Assembly (NCBI GenBank): GCA_963573385.1
Contig: CAUYLG010033140.1
Span: forward strand, 1 to 64,000
DNA length: 64,000 nt
Direction: 5' to 3'
Source: Cacajao melanocephalus
Taxonomy: Eukaryota > Chordata > Mammalia > Primates > Pitheciidae
Shown here: positions 57,001-64,000 of the stretch, one piece after another
How the letters are laid out: each line of letters opens with the position of its first letter
Position numbering within the stretch: the stretch's first letter is position 1
Notes under the pieces: model-generated
Told to the model about the DNA's origin: nothing
Database searches by the model: none
Seen by the model: only the letters and a program-made list of their open reading frames with translations
Program-made: the position numbers and the translations under genes

Positions 57001-60000
57001 AGAACTTTATAAATCTGATTACGTTTTATAAAACAAATACAAATCATATCTTTTTCACCATGTTTGTTTTTCTAAGCTATGCTTCAATGTTACCGATGAT
57101 AATGAATCTCTATCCAATTGTAAGAAGCTCCGCCCATTTAGAAAACATCTACATGCATGTGAATCTGAATAAACACATTTCAATGAAAATCTTTCCAGAG
57201 TTCAAAAGTTCCAACAAAAGTTCACTCCTTAATAAAGTGAATGGGGTCAACTTTCCTTTTCTATCTTTAGAAGGTATAAGACTGTACTACATATGTAGTT
57301 TCTTCTGTATACTTTTGAGGGATAATATGTAAAATTATGCAATTACCATGCATATACTCCCAGCATGAGGATGGTAAGGGTGATGAATAATTTACTATGT
57401 CCTCTGTAGGGTATGTGCTCAACTCCTCCTATTTGCAAGGACAATCTTAGAGCTGGCTTTATTCCAAGCAAGGTTCCTAAAGATGGCTCATTCATCCTAT
57501 TATAGAAGGGTGATGAGTATGAAATCATCTTTCCCATAGGGCTGGTGCCATATATGTTCACAGGCCTGAAGGACAGAATGAGTCTGTACGTTTAAACCTT
57601 TCCAGTGTTTTGTTCTCCCTTGTAGCTCACTACTAATTTGATATGTCACTTCCAATACTAATCCAGAAGCAGTTCCTCTAAAAGATACATAGTTTTTTAA
57701 CAAATTTGGGAATACTTTTAAAAAGCACGTGTTTCATCACAGGTTGCCACCATCCATCCCTTTATGAATGCTTAATACACATATGCCAATCCTCTGTTTA
57801 CATTTACAAATGCTTCCTGCCCCTGAAATTAGGCAGTCACCAAGCTTCAGACTTCAGGGCTCAATCTCAGTGTTCCTATCCATCCATGAACTCTCAACAC
57901 TACAGAGACTCTCCCAGTTGTCCCAAGTATAAGTGCTGTATCTCAAAAAGCTTATCTGATATTTTTATCTTCATATCCTCCTCTGACTTCAAATTCACAT
58001 TTCCCACAAAAGTATCTCTAGATTTTCTGATTTCTATCAATGATGGTATCATTTTTCCAACCAGAAACTGTACTCTATCCTTGCTCTATGTCTCTTTCCA
58101 CATCCACTCATCAGTATTTGTCCATTTTTCTTTCCTACTTGCATTAATCTTTTCCATTCTCACTTATGTCCCTATTTCAGGATGTAGCTTCACATCTAAG
58201 CTAGCGTAATACTATCTTCTTGTCCATAGTTTCTCTCTTTTCATTTGTCTCCCACAACTGTATTAGATAAATCTTTCTAAATATGTTCACGAATCACTTC
58301 TCTGCTCAAATGCTTTCAATAGATTCCCCCTGCTCCCTGCCTGGAAAATAGACTTTAAACTTCTGGGCATAGCACTTAAGGTCCTATATAATCTGGCTAC
58401 TTCTACCTCTTTACCCACTCTATCCTATATTTAACAGATCAAAACAAAACAAAAAGATTCTCATATGAAGGGCTTGTTCTTTTGTTAAACAAATCTGTAT
58501 GTTAAGTTTTTATAAATCAGAATCAGAAAGAAGAGATAAATGATGCTGCAGCAAGGTCTCATTGGAGGCATCTGATACTACCTTACTCTACTGTAAGATC
58601 AGTTCTATTAATAAGAATTATATTAACAAGGTATGAAATTGAACTAGAAAAATAACCTTCCTAGGTTATTGCCTTCTTTAATGAAGGCAGTTTGAATGAG
58701 AAAAACTTATGGTAGACTACTATAAGAAGTCATAAAAATCTTTATGGAGTTTCCTAGGAAGACATTCAAAGAATAATCCTAAAAGTGAAAAGATCTTTGT
58801 AATTATGTAGTACAACCGACATTTTCTTAAATTAGACATCTGAAGGCCAGAGGAATAGTGACTTTTCAACATTTATACAACTACTCCATAGTTGTTTATG
58901 CTAAGTGTTTGATGGCATTATCTCATTTGATCTTTGCTTCAGCCCTTAGTATTTTTATAAACCTCGTTTTACATTTGAGAGCAGTAAATCACTAAAGCTC
59001 TTCCTCTGAAATGTTGTCATTTAGGACTTGCTGCTCCCTTTTGTTATGTGACCTCCTTTCTTCCTCTGGAAATATTTCTTTTCTACAACTCACTCTAATA
59101 CCCAATCTATAACTTTTGAAGATTGCTATCATACCTAAAATAAATGTTAAATATATTTTCACCAGTAACTTACATGATCCATGCTAAAATGGGCTATTTT
59201 ACATAATTTTTCAGAAATAGGAGTTTTGGTATAATCTCACTTTGATATTATTTTAGCTCTAACATGGCACTGCTTTAAAAAAAAAAAAGTAGAGCAGGCA
59301 GGTATTATATATAATCACCTCAGAAGACCAAAGAAAACACAGGGCTCAGGATCATTTTTCTGAAAAATGCTGATGTACCAAAGATACTTACCAGCACAAC
59401 ACTGCTTCTTAATGTTCTCGGAAAGAGGGGTAAGAATTAATGAATGCTAAAGAATTACAAAAACACAGATAGTCTGGTGGTTAAGGTAAAGAACAAGAGT
59501 GGCAGTTTGAGGTGTGTGTTTGTTTAGTATTAACTGTGTACGAACTGAGGGAAGGAGCCTGTGGGGGAAGAGATATTAATGAGACAGAGGGATCACTGAC
59601 AGAGGAAGATTCCAGAGGCAGCCTCTATTTTTTACAAGGTAGCAAGTTCAGAGTGACAGACCCAACCACCATCCAGGCTGACTTATTATGCCATGAAAAT
59701 GGCCTAAGTTGATGACTGTTAAACCGCAAAAAATCCAGATAAAATAACATTTTTATTTATTTTTAAAAGACATACTCACTATAGACTGAAAATATTCAGG
59801 AGAGATGCCTTCCAATTCAAGGATTTTGTCTTCAAGTTTTTTAATTCTCTGATAAATGTCTCTTGGCACTGGACCACCTAAATATATTTTAAAAAATTCT
59901 GAGATACTATTGAATAATTCTTTCTTAGAATTTCTATTTCTAAAATACCATGCAAAGACACTTATGCAAATGAATGGAAAATACTTAGGAAAATAAAAAA

Positions 60001-63000
60001 CAGAAGTAAAACAGAATGAAGTCCTTAGGTCATATTTTCATATAGTATTATCAGACATATTCTATTACACCCTCCTCTCTCTAAACCCCATTGATGCTTC
60101 CTATATTCCTAGGAGTTTTACGTTAAATTAATTTTACAAGATATTCAATAGTTTTCACATAGAACAATTTGTATTTCCGATATGCTTTGACAGCTACATG
60201 GTAGGTTAAAAATGCATAGTGATATGGTAGGTTAAAAATGCATAGTGACAAATGACGATAATTCAATGCAGTGGTTGCAATATGTCATATCATTATTTTC
60301 TTCAACTTATATTTCTCCCTACATGCTGTATTTTTTCCTTTGACTTAAAAGAATGTCAAAAAGGGGCTTCATGACAATTCTAAACTAACAAATCTGGGGA
60401 GGGGAACAGTAAATTATGGCCACTCAAATTTTAAATTTATGATTCTATCAAGAATCCTTCTACTTCTCACCACCTCCACACTGTGTCCAGACCACTTCCA
60501 CCTCTCCCTGGATTATCACAACCCTCAAACTGGTCTCCCTGTTTCTCCCATACTTCCATACTGTGTATTCTCAACACAGCAGCCAGTGATCCTCTAAAAA
60601 TGTAAGTTAGATCACATCACTTCTCTGCTTAAACCTTCCAATACGTGATCATTTCACTCAGATTAAACACCAAAGCTCTCACAATGGCCTACAAGGCCAT
60701 ACACAATTTGGACATTCTCCCTATACCCACATGGTTCCAGCCACTTGATTACTTTTTTCTGTTATTCAACTAGGCCAAGCACCCTGCAAGCTTTAGCAGG
60801 TTCCCTCTACCTCCATAATTCCAGATCAATTTCAGGTCTTGCCTCAAAAGTTACCTTATCAGCAACGCCTTCTCTGACCATCCTGTTAAAAATACCAGTA
60901 CTACCATCTCCCTGTACCCAGCACTCCCTTATCCTCCTTACCTTTTCTACATTCCATTACTACCACCCAACATTCAGTATATTTTCTTTCTGTATTGTTT
61001 GTTTCCCCATTCTAATGTAAGCTCCAAGAGGACAGAAAGTTTTATCTGTTTTGTTATTAGGTAGGGCTATGCAGCTCATGTACTGCACAAACCTAGGAAG
61101 CATCAGTTAATAGACTACAGTGCCTGGCAAAGAGCTGATGCTTAATATTTACTGATTGAATAAATATATGACTAGCCAATCATTACACAATTAAAGAATA
61201 TGGGTAAATTCTTATATCAAAATTGTCAACTTGTTATGTATAAAAATTCTAGAATTTTTTTGAGGATTTTAAAAAGTCTTAAGACCTTGGTGGTTCTCGT
61301 TCTTGAATAAAGTAACTTGTTCATTTGGCTTTGCTTCTGCTGCTCCCTTTACCTACAATGTCCTCTGCCTTACCTCTCTACCAGTTCAAGCTTCACTGGG
61401 TGATGCAGGCATTGCCTAAACCTCTTCATTCACGTAAAGGCTCCCTGTGCCCCCATCATTTTTCAGTGATCTTTAGTTTTTTTGAGACAGACTCTCACTA
61501 TGTTGTCCAGGCTAGTCTCAAACTCCCACCTCAGCCTCCCAAGGAGCTGGGATTATAGGCACACGACACCACACCCAGCCTTTCATTACTCCTTTAAAAT
61601 TCTACTTCATTATTAATCTTTCTCCCATCTAGATTATAAATTCCTTGAAGCCAGGGACTATGATTACATCATCTCAGTATCCCTTGTGTCTAAAATAGTG
61701 CTTGGAGCATAGTAAGCATTCAACAGATACTTTTCCAAAAAATTAACTATTTGATACCATTAGAGACTTAACCAGTCAATCCTTTTATACAGTGGCATTT
61801 TACGCCCATCCACTTCTAAGGGAGGAGATTAATTCTTAATGCTAATGTCTTATTACTCAAACACTTACTCATTTTGTTTTCTTCTTCTACCTTCATCTGG
61901 CTAGTATAGCTTCAGATGGCTAGTATACTCCAGCTATGCTGGATTCAAGTATCTCCTGAACCATATTTTCTGTTTCCGTCCTTTTTTGCAAATGCTGTTC
62001 CCTCTTTTTGGAATGCTTTGCTCTGGGAAAATTTCTACTAATCCTTCAAGGCCTCAAATGTCACTTCATTAGGATGCTGTCATCCCTTGACCTACCCTGA
62101 AAGTCAAACACTAACTTTCTGTCCTTCTGTACATATATCTGCAAAGGTGAAATGAGCAACTGTTCATTCAATAAACATCTGAGCATTTGCTTTGTGCCAG
62201 GCATTGTAATAGATACAAAGTAATGAACATGACAGACACAGGTGCACTCTCACAGACCTTACTATCTAGCAGGAGACAAACATTAAACAAATAGAACCAT
62301 GATAACTGCTTTAAAAGAGAGTGGGGAATACCAAGTACTATGAGATTATACAAAAGGTGAACCTGCACTGGTCTAGGATTAGAAGAAAAAGCATGGACAG
62401 AAGGGCATGAAAAGCAGCAAAACAAGTGGGAGATGGAAAGCCCAGAGGTGTAGCTGGAACTACAGATGTGGACCATACTATTTAAAACAATAACCCCGTC
62501 CAATCCCAAATTCCAAATTTTTAGCTGGGAAGAGACAAGATCAAATTTTAGCTTTAGAAAAAGCAAACTGGCCACAGGGCAGAGAATGATCTAGAGGAGG
62601 AAGTCTAGTGGCAAAGAAACCAGTAAATATCCTTCCATCAGTCTAGGATAGAGACCATAGTGGTTTCAACTCTAGTAGTAGTAGTAGAAATAAGACAGAA
62701 GTGGGCAGATTTGAAAGATAATTATTTACAAGGCAGAATCAACAGACACGGTGACTAAATGGGGAGGGAGACTCAGGCTCTGCACCCAGTCAAGATCTGG
62801 GTTTGAACAGGATGCAGTGGCACATGATTGTAGTATTGCTGACAGGGGAGGCTGAGGCAGGAGCATTGCTTGGCCTGTAAGTTCAAGTCCAGCCTGGGCA
62901 AGATGGTGAGACTATCTCTTTTACTTTTCTTTTTTTTTTTTTTTAAAGAGTTGTCACTTACTAACTTAGGCATGTTGTTTGGGCTCTTTAAACTTCAGTT

Positions 63001-63665
63001 TATTTATCTGTACAATGATAACAGCACCAACACCTCAAAACGGTACTACGAACTTTTAAGTGAACTGACATATACTTAACACTTCCTAAGTGACAGGCAC
63101 TTACTGTTTAAGAAATGTTAGGAGCGCAACAAAAATTTGGTGACTAAATGAACTAAAATTTTTTAACCATTTGCAAAGGTACATTATGAGGCACCACTTA
63201 GCACTTTGCTTACCTGTCTGTAACCGCAAGTGGGCCTCAATATTTTGTAGTCGTTCTTCTACAGCCTGATTACCACAATCTCGAAGCATGCTGTTAGGTT
63301 TATGACCTGACCCTGGAATTCCTTCAGGTCTAGTCTGTGGTCCATATGTATTCACAACTCTAGAAACTAAATTAAGAAACTTTTGAGCCTATGTACATTT
63401 ATGTTTCAAAAATCAGAAATTCTTACTCCCTAACAGCATTTTATATTTTTTTCATAAAGACTACCTAACCACAAGTATGAAGGACGGCAAGATGTTTTTA
63501 TTCTAAAATAAAATTTAGATGGGAAAGTTATTTTTATTCCATTTTGCTAATAGTCTAGACTTCTGTCGGTGACTCAGATGTTATGTTGTGGTTACTTACC
63601 TTTTACGTGACTTTTAAATCCGGGGTAAGGGGTAAAAATCGCATCAGTTCTTGCACAACTATTTT
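51883..63665 (-). CDS. MBIP: MBIP, C-terminal 153 residues in five exons (gene continues off the right edge)
   Basis: MBIP binds the kinase MAP3K12 (MUK/DLK/ZPK) and dampens its JNK activation; it is also a subunit of the GCN5/PCAF-containing ATAC histone acetyltransferase complex (established knowledge). Seen here: exons 63600-63665, 63214-63366, 59780-59877, 53548-53586 and 51883-51990 join in one open frame (464 nt, first 2 nt finishing a codon) ending in TGA. All introns are GT-AG. The protein reads through NSCARTDAIF, VNTYGPQTRPEG, DIYQRIKKLEDKILELEG (coiled coil, leucine-zipper-like), GKRRKV (basic, NLS-like), then SLAELDEKISALKQALLRK and the C-terminus MATHHLP. The full protein is about 344 aa, so roughly 55% of the coding sequence lies to the right. 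I identified it by recognising the C-terminal sequence. Chain and stop are certain; the gene name is very likely. Confidence 0.95.
52285..52465 (+). mobile_element. L1 3' UTR end
   Basis: GACACTGGGGCCTATTTGAG, GATTACCTGGGTGACAAAAT, CCATGACATGCAATTTTACC, CTTGAGCCGAAAATAAAATT: the last 180 bases of an L1, in sequence antisense to MBIP. Confidence 0.85.
52685..52866 (+). mobile_element. Old L1M 3' end
   Basis: TAGTGGTGATGGTTGTACAA, CACAGTGAATATACTAGTAG and ATGATGTGAATTGTATTTTT fit the end of L1M elements. Confidence 0.75.
53548..53586 (-). CDS. MBIP: MBIP 39-nt micro-exon with basic NLS-like motif
   Basis: This very short exon encodes exactly 13 codons, SFSGKRRKVQPPQ. The acceptor TTTTCAATCTAG has a long T-rich tract and the donor CAA|GTAAGTTA is strong. 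KRRKV resembles a monopartite nuclear localisation signal, in keeping with the nuclear role of the protein in the ATAC complex. Both phases are 0, so skipping would remove the basic patch without shifting the frame. Confidence 0.93.
54019..54062 (+). repeat. (AC)22 microsatellite in an MBIP intron
   Basis: Uninterrupted AC dinucleotides for 44 bases. Confidence 0.97.
54080..54480 (+). mobile_element. LTR-like relic of unresolved family
   Basis: AATGGGTCCAGTTCTGGTCA, CATCTTGCCATCTGCCTGGG, AGCCACTAAATCAACTAAAT, TGGACTTCCTGTTTTATAAT and TTAAGCCAGTTTGAGTACAA share word order with the block at 42700. Confidence 0.55.
55629..55947 (+). mobile_element. Tigger-like TcMar MITE, near full length
   Basis: GGCATCACTTAATGATGGGG, GAGAAATGCGTTAGATGATT, CACACCTAGGCTATATGGTG, TACTGTACTGAATACTGTAG and the end TATGCAGAGCATGACTGTCA. 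This is a common mammalian Tigger-type MITE. Confidence 0.88.
56095..56480 (+). mobile_element. L2 LINE fragment
   Basis: CCTAAACTGGTTTCCTTGAC, TTAAAGGCCCTCTGAAATGT, GTTTACCATCTGATTTTTCA and GACCTGGCTTTCAGCATTCC follow the L2 pre-terminal region. Confidence 0.7.
56560..56725 (-). mobile_element. L2-like fragment, reverse orientation
   Basis: AGCTACTATATTCTGGGTCT, GATGAACAAGACACAGTTCT, TGCCCTTGAGAGGTTCAAAA and GTGATAAATGCTATAAAATG fit the reversed L2-type end. Confidence 0.6.
58225..58440 (+). mobile_element. L2 LINE fragment
   Basis: CACTTCTCTGCTCAAATGCT, CAATAGATTCCCCCTGCTCC, AACTTCTGGGCATAGCACTT and AAGGTCCTATATAATCTGGC fit L2. Confidence 0.78.
58880..59005 (-). mobile_element. MIR SINE relic
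   Basis: TAAGTGTTTGATGGCATTAT, CTCATTTGATCTTTGCTTCA and TTTTACATTTGAGAGCAGTA resemble reversed MIR. Confidence 0.6.
59780..59877 (-). CDS. MBIP: MBIP internal exon, 98 nt (coiled-coil core)
   Basis: The acceptor is AATATATTTAG and the donor is ATA|GTGAGT. The first two bases complete the glycine codon started in the previous exon, followed by GPVPRDIYQRIKKLEDKILE and LEGISPEYFQSI. The regular I/L spacing and alternating charges fit the leucine-zipper-like region described for this protein, used for oligomerisation and kinase binding. It ends on a codon boundary. Confidence 0.94.
60198..60247 (+). repeat. Short tandem duplication, period 26 bp
   Basis: A 24-base block starting ATGGTAGGTTAAAAATGCAT is present exactly at 60198-60221 and again at 60224-60247, in an MBIP intron. 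Confidence 0.95.
60440..61170 (+). mobile_element. L2 LINE 3' part
   Basis: CTGGTCTCCCTGTTTCTCCC, TAGATCACATCACTTCTCTG, ATGGCCTACAAGGCCATACA, ACGCCTTCTCTGACCATCCT, TGTAAGCTCCAAGAGGACAG, TTACTGATTGAATAAATATA, in L2 order down to the 3' end. About 730 bp, relatively well preserved. Confidence 0.9.
61310..61735 (+). mobile_element. L2 LINE 3' part, interrupted by an Alu monomer
   Basis: CCTACAATGTCCTCTGCCTT and GATGCAGGCATTGCCTAAAC come before the insert; ATTATAAATTCCTTGAAGCC, AGGGACTATGATTACATCAT and GCATAGTAAGCATTCAACAG come after it. One L2 copy split at about 61472-61580. Confidence 0.85.
61472..61580 (-). mobile_element. Monomer-like Alu inserted in L2
   Basis: GAGACAGACTCTCACTATGT, TCCCAAGGAGCTGGGATTAT, then CACACCCAGCC. 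Only about 110 bases. Confidence 0.85.
61970..62140 (+). mobile_element. L2 LINE fragment
   Basis: CTTTTTGGAATGCTTTGCTC, CTAATCCTTCAAGGCCTCAA and GTCACTTCATTAGGATGCTG match the L2 segment that precedes its 3' end. Confidence 0.8.
62155..62560 (-). mobile_element. L2-like fragment, reverse orientation
   Basis: TTCATTCAATAAACATCTGA, GCATTTGCTTTGTGCCAGGC, CAGACCTTACTATCTAGCAG, GGAGACAAACATTAAACAAA: the reverse complement of an L2-type end. The 135-codon open stretch read on the minus strand here is inside this relic. Confidence 0.75.
62797..62925 (+). mobile_element. Monomer-like Alu fragment
   Basis: CAGGATGCAGTGGCACATGA, GGGGAGGCTGAGGCAGGAGC, GTTCAAGTCCAGCCTGGGCA. About 130 bases, diverged. 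Confidence 0.82.
62945..63125 (+). mobile_element. MIR SINE relic
   Basis: GTCACTTACTAACTTAGGCA, CTTTAAACTTCAGTTTATTT, ATCTGTACAATGATAACAGC and CTAAGTGACAGGCACTTACT follow MIR, ending some 90 bases from the MBIP exon at 63214. Confidence 0.8.
63214..63366 (-). CDS. MBIP: MBIP internal exon, 153 nt
   Basis: The acceptor is TTAATTTAG|TTTCTAGAG and the donor is ACAG|GTAAGC. It encodes VSRVVNTYGPQ, then a linker rich in G, P and S, then the charged segment AVEERLQNIEAHLRLQTG that begins the coiled-coil part. The upper boundary was chosen because it joins in frame to the preceding exon and gives the expected K-VSR-VVN junction. Two more AGs lie 7 and 9 bases inside the exon; the one at +9 is also in frame (see findings). 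Confidence 0.9.
63600..63665 (-). CDS. MBIP: MBIP internal exon, 66 nt
   Basis: The minus-strand acceptor is CTCCTTAG and the donor is G|GTAAGTAAC, close to consensus. Of the three frames only one is open; it gives NSCARTDAIF then TPYPGFKSHVK. The exon starts with the last two bases of a codon and ends with the first base of the next (phase 1). The other two frames contain TAA, which fixes the phase of the next exon. Confidence 0.93.
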
Positions 63666-64000
63666 CTAAGGAGAATTTAGATAAATATAAGTTTAAATAT
63701 ATATTCTTTCCTTCAAATGTATGAGATTTTAATAAACTTCCAATAATTCATATCAACATTTTGCTCATAGTAATTTTAATAAATAACAATAAATTGCCAT
63801 CACACACAGGATAGAATTTAGTGACCTTTTTTACCTATAAAAATTTATAACATCTAATATTCTTATCTAATGTTCATATTTATATACAGAAAAGCCATCA
63901 ACATTAAGTGGCACAAATTAATACAATTTTTAATGAAAACCAATGTCACCACTTGGCCACAGGAGAAAATAATCTACTATACAGTACTGAAATTCTGCTT

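Larger units (their letters stand above)
53587..59779 (-). other. MBIP: MBIP intron of about 6.2 kb
   Basis: The largest intron in the window. It contains an (AC)22 repeat, an LTR-like relic, a Tigger-type MITE, several L2 pieces and a MIR. An open stretch of 167 codons at 57706-58209 (plus strand) has low-complexity S/F/I-rich content and no recognisable domain, so I treat it as chance. No extra exon is needed to keep the MBIP frame. Confidence 0.85.
59878..63213 (-). other. MBIP: MBIP intron of about 3.3 kb
   Basis: Filled mostly by L2 LINE relics in both orientations, two monomer-like Alu pieces in opposite orientations and a MIR. A 24-base exact tandem duplication sits at 60198-60247. 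Confidence 0.85.

Noticed and set aside
57706..58209. 167-codon open stretch on the plus strand, the longest in the window
   Set aside because: Lies in an MBIP intron in antisense, S/F/I-rich, no domain, no splice or Kozak context. Probably chance in pyrimidine-rich DNA.
62168..62575. 135-codon open stretch, minus strand
   Set aside because: Falls in a reversed L2-like relic, not a gene.
63357..63359. AG dinucleotides at the MBIP exon start as the main acceptor
   Set aside because: The AG at 63359 breaks the frame at once; the one at 63357 is in frame but drops VSR, which I expect in the main isoform. Kept only as an alternative.
63667..64000. Further MBIP exon between 63667 and the right edge
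   Set aside because: No acceptor-donor pair around an open frame compatible with the needed phase was visible.

Overview
The window looks like primate, most likely human, nuclear DNA. It carries Alu SINEs with A-tails and target-site duplications, primate-age L1 3' ends, MIR, L2, Tigger, hAT, MADE1 and MaLR relics, and AT-rich intergenic sequence with very little coding. There are no bacterial operons, ribosome-binding sites or CRISPR arrays.

The only gene I can support is the 3' part of MBIP (MAP3K12-binding inhibitory protein 1), on the minus strand from about 51.36 kb to the right edge. Five consecutive coding exons (63600-63665, 63214-63366, 59780-59877, 53548-53586, 51883-51990) keep one open frame across all four junctions. 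They encode the last 153 residues: a linker, a charged leucine-rich coiled coil, a basic NLS-like patch and a C-terminal leucine-rich helix ending at the native stop. The 3' UTR runs to a single AATAAA signal at 51385-51390. The promoter and N-terminal exons lie beyond the right edge. In human this places the window in 14q13.3, downstream of MBIP and in the NKX2-1 neighbourhood.

Layout: 0-2 kb holds two abutting truncated L1s. 2-20 kb is intergenic with Alus, old L1M fragments, Tigger and hAT MITEs, a MaLR LTR and a MADE1. 20-26.6 kb is Alu-free and contains a CpG-rich patch at 24.72-25.23 kb, the best candidate regulatory element here. 26.6-31.4 kb has three Alus. 31.4-45.1 kb has no Alu and is mostly unique, AT-rich sequence. 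45-47.2 kb is an L1M/Alu cluster. 47.2-51.3 kb is mostly unassigned sequence downstream of MBIP. 51.3-64 kb is the MBIP 3' end, with introns rich in old L2, MIR, Tigger and L1M, and only monomer-like Alus.

No previously undescribed coding system is evident. The most useful leads are the CpG-rich element, the repeat-poor blocks, a tandem splice acceptor and the MIR-embedded poly(A) region of MBIP, and an enlarged MADE1-type hairpin. Repeat family names below the level of Alu, L1, L2 and MIR come from recognition by eye and are approximate.
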